The notes under the pieces are model-generated. The model was not told the DNA's origin. It worked only from the letters and a program-made list of their open reading frames with translations, and ran no database searches. Position numbers and translations under genes: made by a program. From Madurella fahalii (lineage: Eukaryota; Ascomycota; Sordariomycetes; Sordariales), in contig CM056875.1 of NCBI GenBank assembly GCA_029876055.1, positions 7,403,001-7,467,000 on the forward strand: a stretch of DNA of 64,000 nucleotides, read 5' to 3'. Shown here one piece after another: positions 33,284-44,802 of the stretch (the first letter of the stretch is position 1; each line of letters opens with the position of its first letter).

Positions 33284-33381
33284 ACTTTGAAGTCTTTTCT
33301 TCACCTCTCTCTTTTCCAACCTGTGTAGCTTAGTAATTATAAACACTGTGAGGGACGAGTAACATCTAGACGAGGTACAGG

Positions 33382-33635
33382 TGTTACAGGGTTTCCGTCG
33401 TGGTCCTGTAACTGGTGACCTCAAGGGCGTTAGCCTTGACACTGAGGTAGGCACTTTATGAACACTGGTATGATCTATGACAAAGTAAGATATGATGATG
33501 GTTGATTGAATGAAGGTTCTCTGAGGACAAATCTGAGGGGTCTTTATAGACGTATACGATGACCCCTGGGCCGTCATCCCTGATGGGATATGGGCCTAGG
33601 TACTGCTAAGCAGTGCTAGCCTCCGCCACATAATA
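33382..33635 (-). repeat. Gypsy 3' LTR (254 bp)
   Basis: Plus-strand ends are TGTTACAGGG and CACATAATA (ancestral CATAACA). It is the partner of 44364-44617; most differences are transitions. Confidence 0.88.
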
Positions 33636-33638
33636 AGT

Positions 33639-33649
33639 ACCCTTCTTTT
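33639..33649 (-). other. Polypurine-tract-like site
   Basis: On the minus strand AAAAGAAGGGT lies next to the 3' LTR, the expected position of the plus-strand primer for reverse transcription. Confidence 0.5.
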
Positions 33650-36600
33650 GAAAAGAAAGACAACCTCCCGGTTGTTACTATCTACTTTACAAAAGTTATA
33701 TTTGTTCCTCTATTAGCTATCCCTTTAGCCCTAATTTCTTGTCTCAGTATCATCGTTCTTACCTCTTTAAAGGTCGAATAGACCAGTGAACGGCGCTCTC
33801 TTCTTAGGCTACGTGCCTACTGTTGCGGTACCCTACGTGTTCCTGTCATTCCTTGCCTACGTTCCGTCACCCTAAGCAGCGCTTATATTCCTCTTCTTAG
33901 ATCGGAGCGATCCGGTACTATAGCTATTGTCGGGTACCTTGCGTTTATTGACAGATCCGGGTGTTTCGGGCTCTTAGGTCGATCTCGGTATATTCGTCGT
34001 CTGTTCTTTCTATAATACTGTTGTCTTTGGCGGTTAAACCGTTAGCCTCTTCGCTACTGAGATTTCCGACCTCAGCTTGTTCTCAAGATCACTTAGGTAC
34101 TTGGTGACGTCGGCTTTAGTATTCTTGACCGACTCTACGATCTTGAGATTGATTATTTTGCTGATCGTTTTATTAACGGCTTTGTTAATAGCTTTGGTAA
34201 CTACGTTGTCGATATTCTCCTTCTGTTTCTTAGTAAAGGAACGAATTGTATTACCTGCTTTGGCTATTACCTCTATAATTTCCGATACTAGAATGAAATT
34301 CTCTTCTATATCCTGGACCTTACTTTTGAGCTCTACGAGATTAACGACAGTTTTCTCTATAAGGGCGTCAATGATGACCGAATTGGTTATAGTACGATAT
34401 GTAGTCTTGCGATCAGTAACGATAGATGTACGATACTGATTAAGCTCGGCGAGGCTAAGTTCTGCGAGCAAGCTAGTGATTGTGCTGTTTAAGTCGCTAC
34501 TGGGTATACAGTATTGTAGGGCCAGGATTTCTTTATAAATCGGGGTTCTAACTTTAATAACGCTTATTTCCTTTATCTCGTGCTTTATACGGCGTAGCTT
34601 ATCCTTGATATAGCGAATGTAATTGTTCGTCGAAAATAAGTTTTGCTTTCCGGATGTAACTCCGTTGTAGTATCTGGCGATTTCGTTGCTGACGTGTTGG
34701 AGAAACTTGTTATTATCCTTGATTTTATTTTGTATATGCCCGATATAGGTCTCTATAGGAGCGATAACTGCTTTGTTGCTCTCTTCTGAGTAAAGAATAT
34801 TGTATTTGGCGTTCAGGTCGAGCTCTATAAAGACGTCGATGTGAGTGATGGGTCTCTATGCGTAGCGGCCTTATCCTCCTCGGCAGCCTCTTCGTCCTCT
34901 CTGGCTCCTGTTTCGAGTGTCCTCTCGGTTGCTGATGATGAGATCGGAGCTTCTCGGGCTGTTTTCGTTATCCTCGCTATTTATATTCTCCTCTTCGTTC
35001 TAAGGAGGCTCTTCGGGAAATTCGGGAAATGCACTAATATTCTGGTCGATAGGGATGTCGTCTCCGTTATCCTTATCGTATTATAGCGGAAAATCGGTTA
35101 GGTAGACGTTGATACCTGCGTTTTCAGGGTAAGATGTGTCAACCAGTTTATCGAGTTTGATTTTATACGATTTATGTTCCTTAGGTTCCTTTAGAATCGG
35201 GAAAGTATATTAATTGAATCTGGCTAGGAGAATAGCGCCTTTTATAGTATCCGGAAGGTAATGCCTGACGGTATCTTTAACGAGATCGAGGGGACAGTTT
35301 ATAATCGGGCTGTTATTGCCCTTCTTCTAAACTGCTTTAACTGCTTTTATAATAGCTGAGCGGTCTAGAATGACGTTTAGGTTGTCAGTTCTATCTTGAA
35401 GTCTGGCAATTGTAGTGGTGACTTGGGTCCTATTAATTTAACTGTATCGGTGATATCTCGGTTTGCCTAGACTGTATCTACTCCTCCGTTAGGATTTATA
35501 ATAGGGTTAAATTCGGCGGTGTATAAGGCCGGGGTGATGTATCTAGTGTAGTTGTAGGCGGCTTTGACGAAGTCGATTGCGATATCCGTGCTAGTAATGA
35601 CGGAATATACGAAGCCGATATAGCGTTCTTCTTGATGTATAATAGCAAACTACGTACTTAACTACGGGATCTCGAACCTATTATCGTCGAGGTATTCACA
35701 GTAATATCTGGTGTTCTCGGTGCTAAGGACTGGTACGACGATTTCGTGTCGGTTGATATATATAACGGCATGGAAGTTATTTATGGCGCGAAATCGGTTA
35801 TAGGATCTGCGTAGCAGTTGTACGAAGTGCTTTAGAAGGACGATTCCTTCTATATTACCCTACTATCGCTCGTACTAATAGGAATTGCCGATCTACTTAG
35901 GCTCCTCGACGACTTTTCCGAAGATATCGTATTTATATCCTGCCTAATCGAATGGGATCTTCTTTACCTATCTCTATAACGACTCAGGTAGGCTAGTATT
36001 GTCGTTTCTGCTGGTGGTGTTATTAGGTCTGATAGGCGTATAGGAAACCGACTGTTTTAATAGACTCTATACTTTGTAGAGGACTTCGTTGGTATTATCG
36101 TTTCGGATAACGGGACTGCTGTTATTCCTTTAGTTGCTGAGGTGGCTCTGGTTATTCGCCTTGCTATAATGCTTGTTAGGAGTTATAGTCTTGTTAGCGC
36201 TGACGGTATTAACGTTATCGGTAACTGATCTGAATATATTGACGTCGGATATATCGATAGGACCGGTTGAAGGTTCATTCTCGAGGTTGTCGGTTATGTC
36301 AACCTCGTTGATAGGTCTAAATTGCGCTATCTTGCTATTAGTAGTGTCTTTCTTAACGTTGTGCTCGTTGTAGGTGACGGTTTGGTCGCTTAGGCCCTTC
36401 GGGCGGTTGCTTCAGTCGCTCTAGGTCGCTTTCTAGGCGGCTTAGGCGCTGCAGGTGCTAGTACCTTCGCGGAAACATATAATTGAAGGCTGCGATGCTG
36501 CCTGTAATAACGGCTATGCCGTTACGAGGAAGGACAACGATATTCGATATAATGTTAGGGGGGGGGCGATGGCAGTTGTTGTAGTGGAGGTGGTAGAAGT

Positions 36601-37000
36601 GTTGGAAATTGAAGAAGTAGGTAGAAGATCTGTATGTAAAAGAGGGCTGGAGATCGATTGAATTGAGTATACGTTTTTTGTAGCGAATTTGTATAACGAT
36701 GTATCCGTTATAACTGACGATGTATAGAGTATACTATTTAGTTGCTGCTGAGGTCCTGCCTGAGTAATGAAGCAAAGTTGTTGTAGTTGCAATACTTGAC
36801 CTCCTAGGCCCCTATTGGTATATTACTGTTGTTAAGAATGAACGTTGTTATGAAACGACTGCTTCTCTCTCTCTCCTTTGTTGAAAAGAAGATTACTCTC
36901 CTAAATATATTGAATATTATAATAGCTTATCCGTTAGTTTTCTCTTCTTCTTTGTAGTAGGCTGATAACTATCTATCGGTCTGTTGCTAGAATCTTGTCG
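33650..37000 (-). pseudogene. Extra coding region downstream of integrase, unidentified
   Basis: Between integrase and the 3' LTR the minus strand still shows stretches of protein-like sequence. One is an open 145-residue frame at 34034-34471, Ile/Lys/Val-rich and probably coiled-coil (NYVTKAINKAVNKTISK-like repeats of charged and aliphatic residues). Another is a block near 35700-35850 reading LLKHFVQLLRRSYNRFRAIN and NRHEIVVPVLSTENTRYYCE. I recognise no family. It could be an additional third ORF at the env position or another unrecognised nested element. Confidence 0.45.
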
Positions 37001-37769
37001 AACTTAACCTATTCTTTAGATTCCACTCCCTTTTTCTTTTGTTCAGCCTTTTAGTCGATCTTATACTTCGCTTTGTACTTGTCGACGATCTTTTGGGCGG
37101 TTTGAACGAATTATTGTTTTACGATCTATTAGTTGTCTTTTACTTCGAATCCTTTCTACCTAATAAGGTATTCGACACGAGGGTGTTCCTGTTTCCAGCG
37201 ACTGCGATAGCTAATGATTCTGTTAACCTCCTATTACTCCTCCTTATCTCCTTCTACCTATATCGGTCCGGGTAGTAGAGCTTTTCTCTTGAATAGGTCC
37301 TTTCCTTGATCTACTGTATAGAGTTATATGACTAATACGATAGGATAGATCTTCTAATGGTTAGGAAAGTCCAACCGGTATACGAGGTCTCCGACTTTCT
37401 CTAGAACTATCTATAGCCCTGAACGTTATAGGGACTACTTCCTTGGTGGCTTTCCAGACAAAGTATAACCCTTGTGTAAATGAAGGTAAACCTTGTTGCC
37501 TATATCGAATTGTATAGGTTGGTGCTTGCTATTAAAATGTAGTTTAGTTAGGGTGTTGGCGTGGTCGATCAGTTCCGTAGCTTCCTTCTACTATTGTTGG
37601 TATAGGATGTCGGAGAGCTTGTTATTCTTGGTGATCGAACCGGTCTCCTTGAGGATATCGAGTATAGAACGTGGCTTGAAACCTAGTACTATCTTGTTTG
37701 GGGATCTGCTATCGGGGCGGTTACTGAGTTGTTTAAATTATACTGTAAGGCCGGTAGTAGTGACGGCTA

Positions 37770-38057
37770 TGGCAGATCCGGCTCGTCAACTATGCTCATC
37801 CGGATTGCGATTTCGACCGTTTGGTTCGTTCTTTCTGACTATCCGTCGGTCTGTAGGTAATACGTAGTTGAGAACAATAGACGGGTCTTAAGTAGTCGGA
37901 ACAGCTCCTTCTATAGTACTGCGGTGAACTTAGGATCCCTGTTGCTGATAATGGCAGCTGGGATGCCCCAGTCGGCGAAAGTCCAGGCCCGGAGTAGTGC
38001 AATAGCCTACTCCTTTGCTCTGTACTTCTTGTTTCCTGCTAACAACAGCTTCTTCTT
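37770..38057 (-). pseudogene. Gypsy integrase, C-terminal part of catalytic core
   Basis: The minus frame reads ALLRAWTFADWGIPAAIISN (ancestral SDRD), RDPKFTAVL, ELFRLLKTRLLFSTTYYLQT and SERTNQTVEIAIRM, which contain the second Asp and the catalytic Glu of the integrase core. A TAG replaces the Gln before SERTN. The solo LTR at 38058 separates it from the first half. Confidence 0.85.
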
Positions 38058-38314
38058 TGTAAAGGGGTTGTTCTGGGAACACGTTGAGGGAGATGGACTA
38101 CGATGTCTCAGTACCGAAAAAGGTTCGATCAGTGGGCGATAGCTTCACGAACAGCCTCCTATTGTCATTGACTACACAGAGACTGATCCTTGCAGATCAG
38201 AAGTACCCCGCGTGAGAGAGTTCCCTCACGGGGTTCTTATCTATCCTGTATCGTGACATCATCCAGCATCATTCGGCGGGTCCTCCTGACCTTCGTCTGG
38301 AGACTCTCGTTACA
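38058..38314 (+). mobile_element. Solo LTR of the TGTAAGG family, TSD TTCTT
   Basis: 257 bp, from TGTAAAGGGGTTG to CTCTCGTTACA, flanked by TTCTT (38053-38057 and 38315-38319). It is inserted in the integrase frame of the Gypsy element and is less mutated than its host. Confidence 0.9.
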
Positions 38315-38319
38315 TTCTT

Positions 38320-38850
38320 GCTAAATTTATAGGTATTGGTATACAGAGTATCGAGTAGAAGGAATCCCTTGATGTGTTAGAAGGTATTGCCTGACGGAAC
38401 TGGCGGGAGATCCGTCATGAAGTCCATTGTGATCGTGTGATATGGCTGAGGTGTTGGCTAAATGGGTTGGAATTTGCCCGGTAGCAGTTGATTATCCTTC
38501 TGGTTCTCTCGGTAAGTAGTATAGTGTATAACGAACTTATTAACGTTCTATTACTTCTGATGGAAGTATATACCGTTGAGATCGGCTATCATCTTCCCTA
38601 TTCTAAAGTAGTGTTTGTTATCATAGACTATAGTAAGGACATCCTTGACGTAGGACGTGGGCAGGATGAGGCTTTGCTCCCTACTATGATTCACGTGGAA
38701 GAGCAGTTCGTTGTTAATTGTGTATGGGCCGAATGGAAGCTTCGATCGTCGGCGCTTTCTCTGACCTATGCTATTTTTTACTGTTTCTGATATTCCTTCC
38801 GCTGATGTTATCGATTTTACCTCTGCGTTTTCGCGGAGGGCTTTGTAAAT
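38320..38850 (-). pseudogene. Gypsy integrase, N-terminal part of core
   Basis: The minus frame has LLPGKFQPI, then TPQPYHTITMDFMTDLPPVP and SGNTF, the entry to the integrase core with the first catalytic Asp in MDF. Stops from RIP are frequent. Confidence 0.8.
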
Positions 38851-39149
38851 ACGACTGTACTTACGGTCGGCCTTATATCCTTTGATTATAGTAACTCTTA
38901 ATTCGTTATTGAGGATTGGTTTTATACTAGACTAGTCGGTTAAATAGCAATCTTGGTCGCTACTAGCGAGGAAGTATATTTAGATATCGTTGAGTTCATT
39001 TGAGGCGTTGTCTCGTATGTATACCTTATCCTGCTTGTAGGTCGGTAATCGCGAAAGGGTGTTAAAAACGACGTTTAGATTGCTAGGGATATGAAAGATA
39101 TTGAGCTCAAATTGCGAGAGCTAATTAGCTGCGTTAGCGAGCTTTAGAT

Positions 39150-39790
39150 TAGCTTTAGTAAGGTCCATCGTTTAGAGTGACGTATACTTTACTATCCCTT
39201 TTGTTAAGATGTAGTCGGTTAGAATGTTCGTTGGGTAGTAGTTAGATTCGATTATCTTTCTGAGTTTCCTAACGACCTAAACGACGGCGGCGACTTTTAC
39301 TTCGGTTAATCTATATTTCTTCTCGGTATTGGTAGTAGCTCAGGATAGGAATAGAATCAGCTAGATCTTCGAACTCGAAATATCCTTACCTGGAATTGAG
39401 GTGCTGTCCTAGTCGATGCTAAGTTAGAAGGTGATAGCTCTAAATCCGTTATGGTATACGTCTATTTTAATAAATAGTGGCTTGTCTGGCTAGTGATGGT
39501 AGAGGAAGGATTACTTGTATATATACTCCTGAATAATCCTAAAAGCCTCTAATTCTTCTTCTATAGGGTCAAACTTAATAGTAGAGGTATATATTTTACG
39601 GGCTCCCTTTGTTTTTCCGATCGGTAGGTCCTATTTAACTTTTACTACTATAAGGAGCTACGTCTTCCTCCTTTGTAACAGTGCGATCTTCCTATCGAAC
39701 TATATAACCGTCTTTCTTAGCTATGAGGCTATACCGATATAGTGCTCGAGATCGTCTAAGTTCTATAGGAACTTTAGCTTCTTGAATATA
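39150..39790 (-). pseudogene. Gypsy RNase H domain
   Basis: Minus-strand translation gives LFIKIDVYHNGFRAITF (first Asp), then LILFLS-stop-ATTNTEKKYR and LTEVKVAAVVWVVRKLRKII (Glu), and IESNYYPTNILTDYILTKGI (second Asp), the pattern of Ty3/Gypsy RNase H. Confidence 0.82.
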
Positions 39791-40750
39791 GTGATATAGT
39801 CGTTAGTTTTAGTGATACCCTCGCTGTTGACGATGTATCTGAGTAGTCGGATAGTGGGGTATACTGCGAAAGACTTTTCGGCTGAGATGTAAAGCCTAGC
39901 TTTATTAAGTAATTTGTAGACGATGGCTAAGTGCTCGAGGTGCTCCTCCTCGGTTTTGCTGAATACAATGATGTTATCGATGTAAGCCCTAATGAAGTGC
40001 TTGTATAGCTCGAATAGCCTGTCTATCTATCGTTGCCTAAAGGTAGGTAAGTTCTTGAAACCTATAAGTATAATGTTAGATCTTTCGAGCCTTTGGGGAC
40101 TTATAATAACTATTTAGTTACAGTACTCGGTTATAATAAGGAGCTGATAGAAGAAGCTAGTGGCGTTGAATGTAGTGAAGAACTTGTTGCTTTGAACGGC
40201 GGTTATTATATTATCCTAGTCGGGAAGAGGGTAGATATCTGGAATCGCCTATATGTTTAAAGGGTATAGGTCGACGACTATGCGGTTCTTTATTTTGCCT
40301 ACAACCTCCCTTTTAACGATGAAGGCCGGGTAGGCGATATCAAAAAGGATCATGTGCCAAAGGATCAGGATCACAGGATCTAGTGTGGGAGCCAAGTCCA
40401 TGTACTCTATTGAGCTAAGGAAGACTGGCAGCTAACTGCGCCACGGTACGAACGTCATCCTATACGCGTATCTCGTCTATAAAAGGAGCAAACTCTCCAG
40501 CAAAGATAGACGGACAGAAGGCAGAAGAACAACACAACAAGGACAATCAACACAATCAAGAGAAGACACACAAAAATCCTAAACTGTCATTTCCCAAGGT
40601 TCAGAGGTGCCGTGTTTCCGACAGGCGATAGCTGTAGGGCTATATATGAAGTCGAGTTTACCTACTACGTATATTGTATCGAACTCAGTGTCGAGAAATT
40701 CGCTATCTTTATACCTAATGGGTAAGCTCTGATAGGCCTTACCTTATTCT
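39790..40750 (-). pseudogene. Gypsy reverse transcriptase domain, split by solo LTR
   Basis: Before the LTR interruption, the minus frame reads AYQSLPIRYKDSEFLDTEFD and VVGKLDFIYSPTAIA. After it come YPAFIVKREVVGKIKNRIVV, DLYPLNI and FFTTFNATSFFYQLLI, then FKNLPTFRQR-stop-IDRLFE and the catalytic box AYIDNIIVFSKTEEEHLEHL (ancestral YIDD). This is a Ty3/Gypsy RT with scattered TAG stops. Confidence 0.88.
40338..40623 (-). mobile_element. Solo LTR of the TGTCGG family, TSD GGCGA
   Basis: 286 bp, on the minus strand from TGTCGGAAACACGG to the RIP-altered end TTTTTGATA (plus TATCAAAAAGG), flanked by GGCGA (40333-40337 and 40624-40628). It interrupts the RT domain of the Gypsy element. Confidence 0.9.
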
Positions 40751-41479
40751 GCTATCTTTCAATAAGCTCGATCCTTATCTTCTGGTCCTCCGGTATTAGT
40801 ACGATCCTATAGTAGCGGTATAGGTTATACTTATCTAGAAGTGCCTTTACCTTTTCCGCTAGTCGGGGGTCCTTGTTGTAGATGCTAATACCTGCTGCGA
40901 ATTTTATAACGGGTATATCGTTAGGTTTCTCGATGTTGTAGGATGGTATATAATATTCGGACTTCTATGGTGGATACGAATCTTTATCTGAGGATAACTC
41001 TGTTATATTGTAAGCCTCATCTCGGAGTGCCCTTATCTTTATGAGTTCCTCGTTATCCACTCCGATATAGAGTTTAGCCTAGTTGTAGAGTACTTCCTTC
41101 TATTTAATAGTGATCAGTTTATTATCTCTATCGTTGAGCTCTACGATACGTTCGAGTTTCTGCCCTTTCCTGATCTTCAGTAGTTTATCGGACTTATTGT
41201 ATACTACGAAGACCTTTATCATTTTCTAGTTGACTCTAGTGTCCGCGATGTTAGGGTGTTCGGATATAAAGTATATTACTAGTATGTCGGGGTCTGTTGG
41301 GCTAGCCTATCTGTTGTTGGCCTTAAGCGGCTTAGGAAGGTTGCTCTAGTACACTTGGTAGATACCTGAGTGTCCTAGTGTAATTGTTACTGTTTATACT
41401 GCTATAACTCGCTGAGTAACTCCTTGTAGGGTCCTTTTAATAATTTCGCCTTCGACCTTTATATTGAATGCTAATTGAA

Positions 41480-41785
41480 ATAAGCAAATTCTGCTAACGA
41501 AGTCGATACGAATACTATATTTGACTATGAAGTCGGTGCCGATTAACATCTTAGGTCCTAGTCCTTTAATTATATCTGTATAAACTTGGAAATACCTATT
41601 TATAGGTATTTTGTTAACCTTGCTAGGGATATAGAAATCGAATTCTATTTGGGTATCGATTTAGGTACGTGAACTAACTCCTTTAATGTAATGCAGCTCG
41701 ACTTTTATCTATCGAGGGTTCTTTACCTACTATGCAATCTATTCCCGGTCTACTAGATTTGTAGAACTCCCGTATTGAAATAAAT
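41480..41785 (-). pseudogene. Gypsy retropepsin domain
   Basis: The minus frame ends with the aspartic-protease block GLGPKMLIGTDFIVKYSIRI followed by DFV. Upstream the catalytic DTG appears as NTG, a change that G-to-A mutation explains. Confidence 0.75.
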
Positions 41786-41799
41786 GTTAGTCGGCTCGT

Positions 41800-44337
41800 C
41801 TCTAGGATTAGAAGTAATGTCGATTCTCAAATAGGATATTTTAGTCGGTGCTTTGGTATATATCGTGATATAAGGGTTGGCTTCGATAACCTATTTCTTG
41901 TTAAATATAAGGTAGGTATCCTCTATTTTATTATCCTTAGCTTTACTAGTGTTGTCAGCTTTAACGTTCTTAGCTTCGAGCTCTATACTAGTGCTATTTG
42001 TTTCGGGCCTTAGCAGTGGTGCCTTAGGTTTCTTCGTCTTGGGTTCTGGGTATAATACTTTCGGCTGTTCCTTCTGGCTTTGCTGTTGCTAGTTGGGATA
42101 GTCTGAGTATCGGGGATACAGATTGTATAGCTTGCCTTTATCTAGGTAGAAGGCTTCTTCGTCGCTGCTATAGACTTCTTTATCTATATCTTCTAGCAGG
42201 AGATATCTTATTTCTTTAAGCTGTTGGGCTTCGTTGTCAGCTGCTTTATTGCTACCAATGATGTAAGTTTCGTTGATATAGGTGTATGTACTGTCTGGAT
42301 TACTTCGTCTCTTAGCGAAGTAACGTTTTCTCTAGAAGGTTTGTTTTTGCCTTCGGCTGTACCTGCAGTCTCGGTCCTCTCGGGAATTATCGAATCTGTT
42401 GTATTAGTTACTACGGCTGACCTAGGATCTGCCTCTTCTAATAGAGGATCCTCTATTCTGTTGATTGCTTGAGCTAGGCTGGTTTTAGCTTCACTCCCTT
42501 CTTAGAAACTAGTAGTCGTTCTAACCGAAATGTCAACTGAAGTTTCTATAGTTTCTCCATAGTTGACGGTTATATTACTCGTTATTTGACCTCCAGTACG
42601 CTTCCTCGTCTGATAGTTCGTAGGGGTTTATTTTCTTCTCTTCGATATCTGTGTTGTATCCTATGTAGGTGGCAGTCTTCCTGGCTCTTAGAGTGTTATA
42701 GTACGCTACTCTATACTCTTTAATGTGGTCTAGGTACTCTATAAAGCTCGTGCCTTCTTTAGATGGTCGGTATAGCTGACGAAGTTCGGGGTATAACTTG
42801 CTGTACAGTCGCGTATATAGCTAGATCGGTATACTGTCTCCCTAGACCTGTATATATCGGAAGAGTCCTATAGTAAACTTCCTGATGGGTATATCGTTAA
42901 GGTTATTGGATACCGTATAACTGTGTTCGGATATCTAATGTTCTATATCCTGGGGCTTAATACTAAACTTAATTCGGATCTTATCGGTCTAGCTAATGAC
43001 TTCGATATGAAGTGAAGCCTTTTCAGTGATAGTAAGCTCTTTTTAATACTACTATAGTGCTTTACCTTATAGGAGTTAGTGTATTCCTTTGCGAAGTACG
43101 TCCGAGTTGGTGTAATTGACGTTGGTATAGTCGTATACTGCGTCGATCTATAGGTTGATATCTTGGTAATAGAGCTACTTCCTGTTGTCGATATAGAAGA
43201 GGTTGCCTTCGCTGTACTTTTCGGGGTCCGTGTTGATCTATAAGAGACTAATGTCGGTGATCTTCTAGTTTGACTGTATAGGTCGGATGCCTAAGGTTGG
43301 GGTATAGCTGGAGCCGTCTGGAGTAATGGGCCCTACGTCTCAGAATCCGTTGGTAAGGAGTCTTATAACGATTTCGATGACCCTTCGGTTAAGCTTATCG
43401 TTGTCGATAGCTAGGGCCGAAGTTCTTGGCTCCCCTGAATCCTGTGGGGCTGTGGTTATTGACGATAAGGGTATCTGTTTCGGCGGGATTTCTATTGTCG
43501 TTGACGGGGTTCTGGATTCGCTTAGTCGGAGGTCGTCTTTATATTCGCCTAGTAGGAATTTGCTAGGTGTTTGCCTTGACATTGTTCCTGTAAGTGGTAA
43601 TGCTTTAGGATCCGATATGGTTACTGATAGAAAGGTTTGGAATACTAGAGATACCCTTTGAATAGGGTTTTCTGGCAGCGATACCGTCTTTGGTATAGCT
43701 AGTGTCTTGTCTCCGGAAGAGCCTTCCTAATTTGGTTCGGTTTAGTAGGTCCGTTCGTAATAACTTGCTGATCGTGATAATTATATTATTCTCGTCGGTA
43801 GCGGTGTATTGTGTTGCACTGAGAAAGCCGTTCTTAGCGTTTTCGGGGTCAACGCTACTCTCCTCGAGTATATCGTAGTCGATTCCTCTAGTTATTTAGG
43901 CTAGGGCGGAAGTCTGGCCTCTCTAATGTGTTGTATTGCCTTCTTGATGTAATGTTGAACGTACTGCTTAGGTACGTGGTAGTCGAGTTTCCAACTATCT
44001 GGGTAATCTTCGAATTGTACTTCTTCTGAGAATTCCTGTTTATAGGCAGAGGAAATGTCGTTCTCGACGAGTGATATAACGCTATACAGCTTCTAAATAG
44101 CGTCGTCGGTCAACTTCTAGATAAAACTGACTGTCGGATTATCGATAATAAACTTATATGTCTGCCTCGTATATTCGAGGTCTTAATCATTTATCTGCTA
44201 TATCTCGTAGGATGGTCGTTAACGTTGACGATTGCTGGTTCCGAATGGGATGCTCCTCTGAGCTCGCTGAATGTACTCGCGGCGCCTCGCTTTGGCGCAA
44301 AGACGACGTCTTTGTCGTCGGGAATGATAAAGGTCAA
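41800..44337 (-). pseudogene. Gypsy gag region
   Basis: By position (between the 5' LTR with its primer site and retropepsin) this is gag. The frames are too broken for me to find a capsid or zinc-knuckle motif. A residual open stretch on the minus strand at 43340-43582 is Pro/Ser/Thr-rich. Confidence 0.5.
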
Positions 44338-44361
44338 GTTCGATTCTAGTAGTGGGCACTA
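44338..44361 (-). other. tRNA primer-binding site
   Basis: Two bases inside the 5' LTR, the plus strand reads like a tRNA 3' end with a T-loop (GTTCGATTC, then TAGTAGTGGGCAC). The element strand is therefore complementary to about 22-24 nt of a tRNA. The expected leading TGG is TAG here, consistent with RIP. Confidence 0.6.
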
Positions 44362-44363
44362 CT

Positions 44364-44617
44364 TGTTACAGGGTTTCCGTCGTGGTCCCGTAACTAATGA
44401 CCTCAAGGGCGTTAGCCTTGACGCTGAGGTAGGCACTTTATGAACACTGGTATAATCTATGACAAAGTAAGATATGATGATGGTTGATTGAATGAAGGTC
44501 CTCTAAGGACAAATCTGAGGGGTCTTTATAGATGTATGCGATGACCCCTAGGCCGTCATCCCTGACGGGATATGGGCCCAGGCACTGCTGAGCAGTGCTA
44601 GCCTCCGCCACATAACA
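44364..44617 (-). repeat. Gypsy 5' LTR (254 bp)
   Basis: Plus-strand ends are TGTTACAGGG and CACATAACA. It has the same length as 33382-33635 and ACAGG follows at 44618. Confidence 0.9.
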
Positions 44618-44802
44618 ACAGGGGCACTATAAATGCTAACTCAATTCTGTTAATCGAAAGCTAAGGAAGAAAGGAGGAAAAGATACAAGGCGCGCGTCCC
44701 GCGTACAGGAAAAGGGGCGCGTATATCCTAGCTAACCAATCAGAGTCGGTCCCTAATCCAGGGGTTGTCCCCTGGTCCTCGGTCACTTTCCGTCACAAAC
44801 AC

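Larger units (their letters stand above)
33382..44617 (-). mobile_element. Ty3/Gypsy LTR retrotransposon, RIP-mutated, with nested solo LTRs
   Basis: Two 254-bp direct repeats (33382-33635 and 44364-44617) flanked by ACAGG (33377-33381 and 44618-44622) define an 11.24-kb element. Coding lies on the minus strand in the order gag region, retropepsin, RT, RNase H, integrase, which is the Gypsy order. All frames carry many stops. Two solo LTRs (38058-38314 and 40338-40623) interrupt integrase and RT; without them and their duplications the element is about 10.7 kb. About 3.5 kb lies between the end of integrase (about 37.2 kb) and the 3' LTR (33.6 kb), more than ordinary Gypsy elements have. Confidence 0.9.
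33347..44797. mobile_element. Solo LTR split by the Gypsy insertion, TSD AACAC
   Basis: The left piece (33347-33381) begins TGTGAGGGACGAG. The right piece (44623-44797) ends TTTCCGTCACA. AACAC flanks both sides (33342-33346 and 44798-44802). Removing the Gypsy element and one ACAGG copy leaves about 210 bp with a TATAAATG box, the size and termini of a solo LTR. The right piece is GC-rich, with a GGGGACAACCCC-type palindrome. Confidence 0.75.

Noticed and set aside
44618..44800. GC-rich piece as an independent gene or promoter
   Set aside because: Target duplications (AACAC) and TG...CA ends show that it is the right half of a split solo LTR.
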